From: Phoronis australis
Lineage: Eukaryota; Phoronida; Phoronidae
NCBI GenBank assembly: GCA_002633005.1
Contig: NMRA01000554.1
Location: 218,282 to 282,281 of the forward strand
Direction: 5' to 3'
DNA: 64,000 nt
Shown: one piece after another, positions 38,001 through 53,000 of the stretch
Layout of the letters: each line of letters begins with the position of its first letter
How positions within the stretch are numbered: position 1 is the first letter of the stretch
Translations under genes and position numbers: made by a program
The notes under the pieces: model-generated
What the model was told of the DNA's origin: nothing
Database searches by the model: none
The model's input: only the letters and a program-made list of their open reading frames with translations

Positions 38001-41000
38001 TGAGCCTTTCTATACATTGCTTATAAGTATGGCACTTTGATTATATTAAAATCGAATTTATTATGACTGTTTGGCTGTTTGTCCAAGTCTTATAAGGTCC
38101 TTTCATATTGACTTAACTCCTGTCTGAGCGGAGCATTGACGTAAACAGTGCAGTTGACTGGACCGTTCATACGGGCTTCAGTAGTTAATGAACATCGAAG
38201 TAAACGGTGACGCTATCATCATCGAAGTTATCGCAAGGTAGCGCTGCACGCTAAGATTTTGTTCAATGTGACAATTTGGGAACATTTACATGTGCTAAAA
38301 GACATTAAACTTATTTTTAAATCGATTGGTGATAATTAGAGCAAAATATAAGCAGCTATTAGTGACGGCACTACCCTGTATCTATTGACGATAACAGTGA
38401 CACCTGGCGATAACTTCGATTGGACCGAAGTTAACTGTTCATACTACACCGCAGCGCCAACGCTGCGCTATTAAATCCACCTGTTAAACTGGGATGTTAA
38501 CTGGAGCTGTCAACTGCGATCCAGGACTAGAGTTAAGCGTTCATACTGACCGCAACTCCCCAAACCATCAACGCCTTGAGGTTAGTATGAAAGGCCCTAT
38601 GGTGGCACAAAGAAGTTGATGTCTGTGACTGATGTGATCAACATAAGATAAGAAACACCTGACTCACCAACAGATAACTGATAACCCATATTACACACTG
38701 TTCTATTGTTACCAGAGCAGTCTGGTAAAACACAGCTATCAGGAGCCTAGAAACAGAAAATGAGCCAACCATATTGAAATGGACCGAGGACCATTATGTG
38801 GAGTTTATGGTACCATTATTTAAGTTTTGTAGATAATTCAAGAACCAATGAAACCAACTATGTCCTAATTTTCACTGACATTGTTCATGTTGAAAAACCC
38901 TAAAAACCATAAAATGTCATTTGTGGCTATATAAGTAGACTTGTTGATTTATTTTTGGAAAATAGAGGCAATTGGGCGTGCACCAGCACTTAGAAGGGCC
39001 TGTTTGCGGATATCCCGGTACTGTACTTGTCAGAAATTAGTTTCTAGAAAATAACTCCATAACATCAAGTCTCACAGCACAAGCACTCACAAGTCCATAT
39101 TCTATTAGTTACCATGACAACATGGAGTCAATCTAAACTACATGACTATGCCTAGAAATTAAAATTACCTATGTCGACAATCAGCAGCTGATACCCCACG
39201 TAATTTTCTAATAATAGCAACACTAATTTTTTGCACAAAGATGTTGTCTGAGACCAAGTGCATTACCTTAGCTGTATGGAAATGACAGATATTTCAGATG
39301 CTTGTAAATTAAACAGAAAATTCGCTCTGGGAAACTACATGGCTGACAGTCTCCTGCTCATAAATGTAACAAAGTAAATTTTGTACAATCTTTTAGAATA
39401 TTACGTTTTATTACTGAGTAAAACATCTGTATTGTATTTGTGTTAGACCAACTATAAGAAGGTTCTGTTAACAACAAAAAATGCCTTACACTACATTCAC
39501 TTGCCATCAGATCAGAATGCAGATCGAATGTCTGATTATCAGCTGTATGAGAACCAATTTTATAGTGAACCCTGCTTTGTTATTGTCTACCCCAAATCAG
39601 AAAGCTGATCTGTTTTTGTATGGTCAATTAAACTTCCCAAGGTTTTACACCTCCAAATTATTATCAACCCTTTACCTTACCTCAACATATCAAGCTGCAT
39701 GTGAAGCCTGGCGTAAATGTAGATTCCCGTGCATCAGGTTGAATGCCAACGCCACTTCTCAAAGTGTTCTTTTTAAATGTCTGCGCTCGGTTTATTGCAC
39801 ACTCTCTAATTTTTGAGTTTACCAATTTAGAGGCCATGAAATAACTTGTCTTGTTAAGCAGAAAACTGTTAAGAAGAAAAAGCTCAGAGCTTTCGAACAT
39901 GACTTTCAAATAATTGACTTGAAACATTTCAAACATGGCAGGCACAGGACCGGATTTGAAGTCGAGTGGGGAGAAAAACCCAAAGAATTACTGAAATGCC
40001 CCTTTAATTCATCTTGGGCCCTAGAAAAAAGTCCAAATCTGACTAACTTCAGATGTTTATATATCAAAAATGGCTGATCGGATTCACACAAAACTTTCTG
40101 ATTCTATGGCTTATACACTGTTTTCCAAAACGATATTAGGAACTGTTCTTCAAAATACTCCACTTTTGCAGGAAGGACTATGAAAAAACAGGACATTTAC
40201 AATTTTGAGGAAAAAATGAATTTGTATAAAACAAAAACCAAATGATAATTTAGAAAACTGTAACAGCACTTTGAGATTTCATCTTGAACAAAGAGAAGTT
40301 AGGTCATGATACTGTCATTTTGTTATTAATGCACCATTGTTTTTTTGATAAATTTTACCAAAAACACACGGTGACATGACCCAATAGATAACAAACTGTT
40401 AAACATTCAAAATCACACTCAACAGAAATTCCATTTTCAGAAAAATATACCAAGTTAAAATCTTTAATTTGTAAACATTTGGCTTAATACACAGGCATGT
40501 TGATAAGGTGAAACATGGTCTTTCAAGAAGGGAAGGACACTGAAGTGAAGGGCCATTGTGAGCATTCAAGTCAAGCCTTCACTCACTGATACAACCTACT
40601 TATCCCGGATATTGAATGTCAACTATTGCAACTCATCGTATAATAAACATGAAAAGTTTGACTCATGGCAACTTCATTATTATAAGCCAAATTTCAAGTG
40701 AGTGGTAAACCTTTTCTGATCAGCAAGCCGACAATGTAATTTGAGATTATGCGAGTACAACAATACTACCTCACACGACACGTCAATAGCCCACAAAAAG
40801 ATGTCACTTGATGATACTTCTTTATACACTTTTGTAACAACGACTTTGAAAACCTTTAGTACAGTACTATGCTTAAAAAATCTGTAAAATGAGTGAGCAT
40901 AATGTGATAGAACTCTTACATACTTAACTGTTTATTTTTTGCATAGAAAAATGTTCTTCACAACCAGGGTACTTAGAATTTGAAAATAGGTAAGATACCA

Positions 41001-44000
41001 ATACAATCAATTGGATATCGGTACTCTTTCGATACTAATACCAGGTACAAATCTAAAGTAGCTAAAAACCTGAATTTCGTCCAAGAAGCAATCTTTTGAT
41101 TTAGACCATTCAGCGCTACAAAATTGGTTTCGATTCGTCCTGTGCTTAAAAGAGAAGTTTCTAGGTTTGTAAATAACTGATAGCTCGTTATTTCTCAAGA
41201 CCATGCTCCGAGCATAAAATGACATGACACGACAACAAGTCAATTTGGAGAGCCTGGTCAGTCCTAAAATCGCCTCCAACTTGACTAAGGAACAATTTGA
41301 GACCAATTACACCAAAAGTTTTTTTGCAATGGAAGGCATGTCTAAAGCCGCTATAAATCACCTTGGGTTATGCTTGGTCTTTTAATGTCTTGGGGAGCCT
41401 GAACTATATATATAAATATATTGATGAGGTGTGCTGCAGGGAACTTGAGATACCTACCATTTTAGAGTCAGCAAGAGACTCAGGGTTGGTTTACCAACTA
41501 TTCGCTAACTTGAGGTCCGCTTCATGCTGGGTTTGTTGTATGGCATAGTTGACTGAATTGGAAATGAAACATGAAAATATTTCAAAGGTATCGATTTTGG
41601 CATTGAGAACTTTTTGTTTCTCCTAACAGAATTTTTTCGATTTTCGATTTGGTAATTGGTACAGTACCGTCTCCAGAAAAAATGTGCCCAACCCTATTCA
41701 AGACTCGTCTTTGTCACATTTCCAACATCCTTAGCTCAAATGACAACATTCACTGAATAAATATTCATTACATCAATTCATCCTCATGCTGTTTCTGGTT
41801 GTTTTTTCTTTGGCATCACAATTACAAAATAAGAAAACCAATGCGTAAAAAATGCAAAAGTATAATGAAAAACAGTAAAAAAATATTCCTTTCACATGAA
41901 ATTCACATAAACCTAGTAACTGCTTAGAATTTTCATCCAAAAAAAAAACTTATAAAACCATCTTTCCATTAGACTTTCAAAATCCCCAAAATGTGAATAA
42001 GACGTGGAGTTACAAATGTGCTTGCCAAGGTAACAAGCACAGCAAACTTTCGTGGTCTCTCAGTCTAACCACTTAAAGAAAAAGGTTTCTCAAGTGGACA
42101 AATCTGGACTACATCATAATGGGGCAGCCTATGCAATTGGTTACCAACCCAACCATCACCACAGTTGCCCATGATGGACTAAATGTTACACTGAGGCACA
42201 GTCTTATAGGAATATTTAACCCAGTTTTCCAGTACATCTGTTGACACTCTTGAGGCTAGACAAATCAAAGACGTCACATGGCAAAAACTGTGCCTCACCC
42301 AGCATTAACAATAATAAACAAGGTGCCTGTGCATTTGTCTGTTCCTCACCATTAATTCTCTGCCTGATAAATGAACTCTAATAGTCAAATATCTCAACAA
42401 AAATAACAACTATCATAAGTTTAGTCTATTATAAGTAAGTGTGTTGTGTGGCGCGTGCTGTGTGGTGCGTGCTGTGTGGTGCCTGTTGTGAGGCGCGTGT
42501 TGAGAGGCGCGTGTTGTGTGGCGGGTATTGCATGGTGGGTGTTGCGTGGCGGGTGTTGCGTGGCGCGTTTGAGTGGCACGTGTTGAGTGGCGCATGTCGT
42601 ATGGCACAAGTCGTAAGGTGCGTGTTGTGAGGCCCGTGTTGTGTGGTGCGTGTTGTGTGGCGCATGTTGTGTGGTGCGTGTTGTGTGGCGCGTTGTGTGT
42701 CATTCACCTAAAGCACAATAAAATCCACTCTTTCCCAACTCTGGGCAACTAATTTATGACTCTGAACATGCCAGCACTTGGCAAGACTTCAATATCATAC
42801 TCCCTAGTTCAGTAGCTGAAAATGTTTATAAATGGAAGATGCTGGATTGCTCAAGTGAGAACTCTGTGTCCCTGGGACTTGGCATGCAGTAGACGGCATT
42901 TCACCAGTTTCTGTTTACCTACACTTTTGCAAGCATCATCTAAAGCATAAAATTTTAAAAGCCAACGACAGAATTTTGAAAAGTTGATTATGGGTAATGG
43001 TTACATAATTAATAATTGGTGTTAAATTGTGTTTTTATTTCAATTTTTGTAACTACTTTATATGGTCCGGTGCTGATAATGTGAATCATACAGGTATTCA
43101 ACATGTACCACATCTCATATTAGAAACAGTACCCACAACATTAATGGATTTGTGTGCTAATATTTTGCAGTGGTGAAACAAGAATCTGATTTGACTAATT
43201 TCCTGTTTAATTGCAGGTGACAGTAGTAACCAAGTAACCAAGGCGACATAGGTAACCATGGCAACAAAAGTCACCTATCTGTCTGTAGTGCTGGTGTTGA
43301 CTGTAAGGATCCATGCAGCCCCAACCAACAATGCTAGCATAACAACACCAGGACAGAATGCTACAACATCTGACTTTACAAGGACACAATTGCAAACAAC
43401 AACAAAAAGTGATGCTGAATCACAGTCGACTAATGTTACAACACAGTCAACAGTTACAATGCCATCAGTATCAGTTAGTGTTACAAGACAGTTGACTAGC
43501 ATTACAACGCCAACAAATAAAGGAACAACTGAACAGTATGATGAGACAATGCAAATGTCAGCGGTCAGTGCTAGTAGTCAAAACCCGGCGAGTGCGATGC
43601 AAACATCAGAAAGTGCAGGTCAAACACCTGAAGTTACAGCAAGTCAATCCTCAGGCACAACAGAAACACCTGCTAGAGCAACAACGACTATTCTTAAGTC
43701 AACTGCACATGCACCAGGGACTCAACAGCCAGATACAGAAACAACGCAGGCTTCATTAATACCTACTATAATTACTGTAGCATTACCTACATCTACAAAA
43801 CAGCCTTATCAAACTACCACACAAACAAATGCAACTACTCAACCTTTAGAGGGTACAAACAAAACCACCCAAGAAACAACGCAGACTTCTGGTACACCTA
43901 CTATGGTTACCACAGTACTACGAACATCTACAAAACAGCCTTCTCAAACTACCACACAAACAAATGCAGCTACTCAACCTTCAGATGGTACAAATGAAAC

Positions 44001-47000
44001 CACCCAAGTAACAATGCAGACCTCTGGTAAAACTACTATGGTTACCACATCACAACCAACATCTACAAAACAGCCTTCTCAAACTACCACACAAACAAAT
44101 GCAGCTACTCAACCTTCAGAGGATACAAACAAAACCACCCAAGAAAAAACACAGACTTCTGGTACACCTACTATGGTGACCACATCACAACCAACATCTA
44201 CAAAACAGCCTTCTCAAATTACCACACAAACAAATGCAGCTACTCAACCTTCAGAGGATACAAACAAAACCACCCAAGAAACAACGCAGACTTCTGGTAC
44301 ACCTGCTATGGTTACCACAGTACTACGAACATCTACAAAACAGCCTTCTCAAACTACCACACAAACAAATGCAGCTACTCAACCTTCAATGGGTACAAAC
44401 AAAACCACCCAAGAAAAAACACAGACTTCTGGTACACCTACTATGGTTACCACATCACAACCAACATCTACAAAACAGCCTTCTCAAATTACCACACAAA
44501 CAAATGCAGCTACTCAACCTTCAGATGGTACAAATGAAAACACCCAAGTAACAACACAGACCTCTGGTAAAACAACTATGGTTACCACAGCACAACCAAA
44601 AACTACCACACAAACAAATGCATCTAATCAACCTCCAGATGGTACAAATGAAACCACCCAAGAAACAACACAGACTTCTGGAATAACTACTATGGTTACC
44701 ACAGTACTACGAACATCTACAAAACAGCCTTCTCAAACTACCACACAAACAACTGCAGCTACTCAATCTTCAGATGGTACAAGCAAAACCATCCAAGAAA
44801 CAACACAGGCATTGGTTGAAGACACAACACCGACACATTCAACTGTACAGCAAGCATCTGAAGCTATAACTAACAAACCTGGAAACAAAACGGAAACACC
44901 CCGAACATCACCTTCAACAAGTCAGTCATCTACAGATGCAAGTGGGACACCAGCAGAGACAACCAAACAGCATGTGGCTACAACGCAAATAAGTGAGGTG
45001 ACGTCTTCTCTACGCACAACACAGGCAGCTGCAGTTACAACACAAATCTCTTCACAAAAATCCACGATAGAAACAACAACGGGCAAAACACAGTCATTTA
45101 CAAGCACACAAACTCCAGTACCTTCAAGACAATCACCAGCAGTTACAACTCAAATATCTACACCAAAAGCACAGTCATCTGCCGATACAACCCATACATC
45201 TGAACAAACAACACAGGCAACTGAACCCACGACACAGTCAATGTTGGCTACAACCCAACAATCAGCATCTCCAACACAACAGTCATCAACAACAGTACAG
45301 TCCACAGAGGTTGCCACAGCCAGGACTAGTAGACCATATGCTACAAGTGAAAATCCATCAAGTACAACAGAACAAAATGAAGCGACAACTCAACTAAGCA
45401 GGGGATCAACAAAAACACCTGAGGTGACAACACAGCTTGCACAGACAACGCAGGCTCCAGCACCTAAATTGACCTCAGTACCTACAACACAAAAGCTTCC
45501 ACAAGAATCGACAAAGGCCTCTGAAGCAATCACAGCCACGACAAATCAACCCGAGGTGACAATGCAGACCACAGGTCGAAGTGAACAGTCAAGAGAAACA
45601 ACACAACAACCAAAGGTAACTTCAAAAGCACTTACAAGGACCACACAAGAACCTTCATCAACACCTGTGCCAGTTACACAGAAGTCAACACCAACACAAG
45701 AAGCAGAAACAGCGGCAAGTAAAGGAACTGCCGATACAGTGGTTCACAAGCCGACATTGGGAGCAGGCGGAATTGCTGCCATAGTTCTGGGTGTTGTGGT
45801 AGTGTTACTGCTTTTCTTCATAGCTTTTCTGGTAATGCGACACAGGCGGAGTAAGTTCTTGCCCCTACGCAATGATTTCTCATATAACAACGAAGCCTAC
45901 ACAATGTTGGATCAATGAAGAAAATGTGAGGTGACATGGACCTGTGTCAAAGGAACGACGCTTGAATGATGCTCAAAGAAAGAACACCGAAGGCTCACAT
46001 CTTGTGTTCTATATTTATTTTTTGTTTTCAAAATATTCCGAGGTAAAAACGTGTATTCTTTGTATATTTTGGAATTCCAAACTATGGAGTACCAAGGAAG
46101 GTCTAAAGAAGTTTATGCAAGGAACACAGGGTTTTGTATTGCTTATGTATACACTATCATGGTTCTGATTCTTAAGTGAATTGGAAAGCATGTAATTAAA
46201 ATGGATGTACCGGGAACACAGAATGTTCCACGGGAAAAATATAAAGGATTTTCCTACAAAAGGTAATAGAAATCGTGACAATGAATTACTAGTGTGTACA
46301 AAAATGTTAGGACTGTAGTGTACTACTTCAGTAAAAGATGAATAGGAGAAATAGGATTTCTCTAAGACGTAGTTAAACATGAGGACTCCATGAACCGTAG
46401 GTGGAGTGGAACATGTTTGTGCATTTTAAAGATGGTGTGTTGGTGAATTCTAATCAAACATTGATAAGAATAATGCTTTGTATACTACAGTATAAGCCAA
46501 AACTAATCGGACAAAATACTGTTTCCTAGTCACGACAGCAAACTGTGCTTGCAGCTACAATGATGAGCTATTCTTGCTGTAATCACTTCTAATAATTTTC
46601 GTCAACTTTCCCCACCATCCCTGGTCATAATGAACAGCTACAATGGCTACACTCGATTGCCTTCCCTGGTTCTGCAGGGTCAACCGACTGAGACAACTGT
46701 TTCTCGATGCATTCTGGCTTATAGACCATTCAGATGTCTTAGCCAATTGGCAGAGTCAGTCAAGTGTAGCCGGTGTCAGGGATGAATGTTGCCTGTGATC
46801 AGCTGTGACATTGGAAATTCCAAGCAATTTTGGCTCAAACTGTAAAATGTAAAAAGACAATTACCACGCACAAGTCCAGTTTCTAAAAAAGCCTAGACAC
46901 AAAAATATACATGTGACTTTGTGTGACTGATTTTGTAATAATGAATTGCATGCAAGTAAAGACGGTGTATACGGTCTACACGAATACATAAGCATGTGTG

Positions 47001-50000
47001 TCAGTAAGCAGGCAGAAAAATGGTGTTTACTGAACAGACCTTTTTCAAGATAAGAAGCAAGGCAGGTTTTTGGCACATTCTCCTTGACGTAATAGTGCTA
47101 ATCTGGTACTGCAGAACAGGAATTTGCCTGATGTATTGAATGTATCATGCTGGTATTCCAGGTGCAAGGCTGTAGACCTTAGGCAAGGTTATGCAACGAG
47201 ATGGGGATTTTGTCCAATTCCTCTATCTAGTTGGAAACCCGCAAGAGCTCTTTTATACAATATGGCTGCTACGTTTAGTTTAATTCAAAAAAAGTTTGGC
47301 AAATGTTGGTTCTGAAATGTGAATGAGCTAACACGGTAGTACACAACACAAGCGATACAGGTAGGAGAAAATGAGCAAGTATTATATCTCTAACAGTATT
47401 ATCTTTTGACAATTTTCTTAGATAGCATGATGTATTCCATTTATGGTTTATAATATTTATAAGCTTTCACTATAGTTTACTGGTACAGTAGTTTTCAAAA
47501 TAAACCAGACAAACTTTGACCAACTCTGCCAGACTGTGTGCCAAACTTGGATAAACATCTCGCTGGAATTATTGGGCAGTTTAGTCCAGCTTTAGTTCCA
47601 ATAAAAAATGTTTTTGTTGAACTTATGCCAGAATTTAATGTGATGTTAATAGGCCTAGCCACTAACTGTTTATGTATGTAATGGACTTAAGCAGTAAGTT
47701 GTACAGATTTTGATGCCGGAGATGGAGAAATACTTGTCGAGATCTAGTAAGTATTGAAACAAATTCTAGTTAAAATAAACGGATATGTAGTCGCACTTGA
47801 GCGCACCAAAACAGTGCGGAATTTTGTATTTCAGTTTGTTTTGAAAATTACTGTATAAATCAGAAGCTTCCCGGTACTATGGTGGTAAGTGAACTCTGGA
47901 AATCCATGTCACAATAGTGTCTTCTGCAATGAAATCCAAAATGACACCAAAAGAAGCCATCAGGAAAACAATATTAACCAATGTTGTTAAAAGAGTTTGA
48001 TGAACAAGCGTGCATATGCTCTAAGCAAAGGGTTAAAGGTCACCTAATGGGAAACTGTCACAAGCACATGGATGGTTACATGGCGCTGATGACACGTGCT
48101 GCTACCTGGTGGTACTGTGACAATTAAATTTCTGCTTCACAGTGGATGACATAGAGGAACATAATCATGTTTAACTTCATATGACCTTATACAACTTAAT
48201 ACTTCAGGCATTTTGTTGAACTAAAGTTGACTCTTTGCCAACAATAGGACAGGTCATGGGTCCAAGGCATTCAGTCACCATTGTTTAGAGGACATCTCCC
48301 AATAAATACACTAGCAGCTAAGTGGAGGAGTGGTTAGTGCAGTCAGCACTCAACTGAAAGACCTTGGCTGGGAAGTAAGATGTGATAGGTCAGCATCCCG
48401 TCTAGGGAGAGCTAGAAGATGCTTGTGTGCTCATGCTACAGAAACTAGAATTAGCAACCAACAGTCCAATGGCTTATGAAAGATTACTTTTTAGCTTGCA
48501 CACAAAGTGTGCTTAGGAAGTTATTGAGTCTGTTAAAACCAAGAGTTTAGGTGGACGTACACGTAAATATTAAGACACTCTACATAATTTTACTTTAAGC
48601 TGAACGAAATAATTAGTTTTGTGAAGAGTTCAAAACCCTTAGTCGCTAAGATGAAGGAATGATAAGTCTAAAATAGATTTAGAAAAACAATAGGGTAAAA
48701 TGTCACTAATTTTGGATATAACGATTACCAAAATCGACCTATTTCATTTTTCAAATGTTTCCAATATTGCTCAGAATGTCTTCAAAACATCGTCTAGTAG
48801 CAGCTTTGGCATGGGGACAGTGTTGCTAATCTTTTATGAAAAAAATCACTTATTCACATACTGTCCAAAATTGATGGGATTTTATCTTAAGAAACATGGT
48901 GAGTTTCTGAATGTCAAAATATGCATGGTTACTACTGACAAGGAGAGAAAGTACCAATGTTTGTGAGGTATGAATGTGTTGTTATATGAATGCAACTGAA
49001 TACATTGTTTCACTTTTAATTATTAATAATGTTAATCGAAAATGATACTCTTATTCAGACATTAAATTGCAGCTATAATTAGGTGAAAAAGGAGAACAGA
49101 AACTTAACCACTGAAACGGATACTTGCTGGCTGGTGATGGATGCCAAGCCCAATGTTATCAGAACCAGCCACATAAGTGCCGTCCACACACAGACTTAGC
49201 CTGGAACAAGTTACTCCTGGTACAGTTGTACTCCTGGTACAGTTGTCGCTAGATTTGAGTGCTGTCTGAATAATATTTAAACTAGAGCAAGTTACCCCTC
49301 TTGTGACAACATACTCCACATTATTGGGGTGGGATAACTTTTTCTTGGGATAACGTGAGCTACTAGTAATTGCTAAGTGCCCACAAAAGTGAAGTAGTGC
49401 GGAATTAATTATCAGCTGGGGTTTTAGACAGGTTTTCTCTTGCGTGCTATATTGGCATTAGGTGTTCATTGTCATACACAGAGCTACAACTTCAGTCTTA
49501 CCCTAGATATTGGATATGTGTGTGTGTGTGTGTGTGTGGTTGCTCCACTTAAGGAGTACGGTTGTGCAAGTTATTCTAGGGTAGACTGTGTGCTGACGGG
49601 ACTAATGATTGACACAATATTGTGAATCTGTGATTAAGTCCCAATGTTGATGAAGCAGCCACAAGTGCTCTCAGCTGAAATGATTTTAAAACATGCCACA
49701 CTTCCCACTGTTTCATATTGCGACTAAATTCCATAATCATGGAACCTACTTCCAACACAGAACGATGAAAATGCAGACATTTTGAAAATAAAATCACACC
49801 AATTGTAAAGCGTTCAAAAACCATGTTCTGTGCCTAGTCAACAATATTCCTGAACAAAATCATTATATAGATTAAATTATAAATAACAAGGACAAAAAGC
49901 CAATAGAGAGAATAATAAAAAAATCAAATGACCCAATGTTGGTTGTTAACCGACTCACAGGAATTTGCCCAAAATCAAACTATAGCTTAGAGAGTACAAA

Positions 50001-53000
50001 ACCAAAGCGTGCTTTAAAACCTTGAGCATGTAGAAGTGTGACAGGCGTTATCAAATTTGACACTTCAGAGAACATTGTTTTGATTTAACTAAGTAATATA
50101 ATGGTGTTTTTTGCATTGTTTTGCATTCAAAGATCTAATCAACAGACCTGGGTAAACTTCCTGACATTTAAAAAACTTTAGTGATAACTATAACTCTGCC
50201 CATAACTTGTGAAGTGAACTGTTAAGTTCAGACCCACTAAGACAACAGAATTTTTCCCCTAGGTGGAGGTGGTGATGTATGATATAGATAAGGATTAGGA
50301 TTAGTATGTCCAGAATGCCACCATCCCTTCCCAACAAGAGATAACACATAGGGAGGCCATAGTGACAAGTTTTATGAGGCAACACAAATATTTATGTTTC
50401 AGGCCAGTTCACATCATTGCAATTCCAACAAGGCTTTAAGCACATGCCCAGACCTGGAGCAGTTGGTGTTTTACTACCACACTAAGGTGCAATATGTTAT
50501 TCTAGCCAATGTAGAGGGCCATCACCAGACCATGACAGCAGGGGATAGAAACAGTTCATTGAACAGACCCATAAATACTTTGAAAAGACCACTAGCCCTA
50601 ATAAGCACCCAGCTGGGAAAGTCGTGAAAAGGGCAAGGCTTAATTCTGTGAAAATGCATTCCCTAAACTATGAGCAGTGACCACCAGAGGACAAACTTGT
50701 TTACAATGGTGATGTTTTTACTAGCAAAATTTACCTTGTAATTGTGGTATGCAGTTTTCAAACTGATTGATAAGATGTTAATATATAATTTGTCAACCCT
50801 GCTATCACCACAGACTACTAAGTGGTGCAAAACATTTGCATGCCTTCTACACCACAGGCCACTATATTGGAATCAGATACAGCGGGAACTCGGATTAGTT
50901 AATGAGTAGAACTTCCTATGTAGTTATAACAGCACAGGTCGGTGTGCATTATTCATTTTTTCATAAGCTGACGATGTGAAATCGTGGTATTTACTTTTCT
51001 TGAAACATGGCTTAACTTTGAAGTGTGTTGTGACTGGCAAATATCAACAATGTGGAGGATGGAGGCTTGAAAGTTACATGCAATATGATATTTAACAGAT
51101 CAGAAAGTTTAATAGAAAATCATGTTCTTGTAAAAAGCCACGCGTACGTTAACATCTGTTTTACATTGCCTGCAATACTGAAATGGATGGCGCTTATATT
51201 TATAAAGTTCAATATTCCTTTAGGGAACGCTTACCCTAGAACAACTTGCCCTAAAGCCCCATACAGACAAGTGTACATACAGTACGCACACTGCATCTTA
51301 CAACAAAAAAGGTGTACTGTAATCTAGTTTAGACTCTCAAATATAACTCAGCTAGTGCTGAGCAGAAATTTATACTTCAGTTTTGACTGCGCGTATGCGT
51401 TCACACAATAGTTGCATTTACACGAGAGACAGCTATCACAGAGCAACGAACACGGAACAGCTGATCAGGTGCAAGTGTGTAGAAAAACTTGTCTGACACG
51501 GAGCAAGTTGACATCGCAGGGGCCATTTTTGACACCGGTTTGATCGATAGAGAGTTAAACTTGATCAGTTGTTCCAGTTTCAATTACACGTCTAAACACA
51601 ACTGGTTCAGGGTGGAAAAGAATCATCTTTTAATGCGCTTGCGCAATAAAGTATATACGGGTGATCCGCTGTCATTCCACGTGGTTTGGACGTTTCCTAT
51701 TGTTTATGCGAATATGCGCAGACAGTCTTTCTGTAAGTGACTCATGCTGATTCAGTTTGTGATATAATGTTGTGTAAATGTGACCAAAGTGGAGAAAGTC
51801 ACACCGTGACAACTGGCATGATGACAACTGTCTCTCATGCAAAAGCAGGTTATGACCTGCGTTGGGAAAATTTGCAAGAACAAGTTACTCTACCTCGAAA
51901 AGGTGGAGTAAGTAAGACTAGTGTACATATTCTATAAACAACCATACATGAGATTCTTCAGAGAGAGTAAGAGCTGACCTGTCATGAGTGTTTTCAGGTG
52001 CAAGAGAAAGGATCGTTTCTTCCCCCTTTGGTAGCAGATTGCCACAATTTGCTGAGGGTGGGATAAAGCTGCCATTTTATTAACAGAATGCTGGTCACCA
52101 GTACTCATATCGGTAAACAGACTTACCAAGGAAATTGGAGAAAATCTTTTGACTGATGTTTATCGCGGTATCATGTAACAGTCAAATGGTAATAATTTGA
52201 AATGAGTTTGTGCCACTGCTCTTCAATGGACATGGTCAAATAAACATGGTTAATAACTACACCCAACAAATTTATTATCTGACACCATTACATCAGATTG
52301 TGTTTGGCGACCTGGGAAGAATACTAAGTCACCACGAAGTTGTCACTGCCAGTATCAAAGTCAGACAATGATTCCCCCAAAATTCATTTCAAAGTTTGGG
52401 TTGACTTTCAAACTTTAAATTACTAAGTTTTCCTTGATTTAATACATTTGATTCACAATTGTTTCCTTTATTTCGTGACATCAATGCATTTGCCACCACA
52501 GCAGTCAGTACACATCAAACACAACTAAATTACAATTGCAAGAATCAGAATTGTTTGGCAAAAATCTGGCAGGATCAGTGAAAAACATGCCTCCAGTGTA
52601 TGCTTTTGATCGTCTGGGTTCTGTCTTTGTTGGCAGGAGGAATCCAGTTAGAGATTGAATAGTACATACTGTGTATGGAAAGGAATTGATGAGGTATGCG
52701 TGAGAACGGAGTACAGCATGCCCTTTCTATAAATTACAGATTCCCACCTCAGTTTTGGAGACCTTAGATTTCGTTTGGCGACCTGGAATTTTCGCCAAGT
52801 CGCCAAATGTGTCAAGATAGGTGTCGTGCACTGCATTAGAATCTTTTAACATACTACGGTCAATACAGTTCTTATTACTATGATTGTTGTCCTGATGAAC
52901 GTATGACGCTGTCAAGTGTTGTATCAAGATACAAAAACTATAACAAACACTATGGGGCATTACATATAATAAAACAGATCAATTCATTGATTGTGAAATT

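Noticed and set aside
39481-39816. Plus-strand 111-codon ORF in the large intron
   Set aside because: No start context, splice context or domain; composition like the surrounding intron.
42413-42707. Three overlapping His/Thr/Asn-rich minus-strand ORFs
   Set aside because: All are translations of the 15-bp G/T-rich minisatellite in different frames.
48318-48410. tRNA-like A box (gtggttagtgcag) and a weak B-box-like stretch
   Set aside because: The B box is poor and no tRNA stems form; at most a very decayed SINE.
52774-52807. Short hairpin tttggcgac...gtcgccaaa
   Set aside because: A nine-base stem only, no sign of a terminator or RNA gene in a eukaryotic intron.
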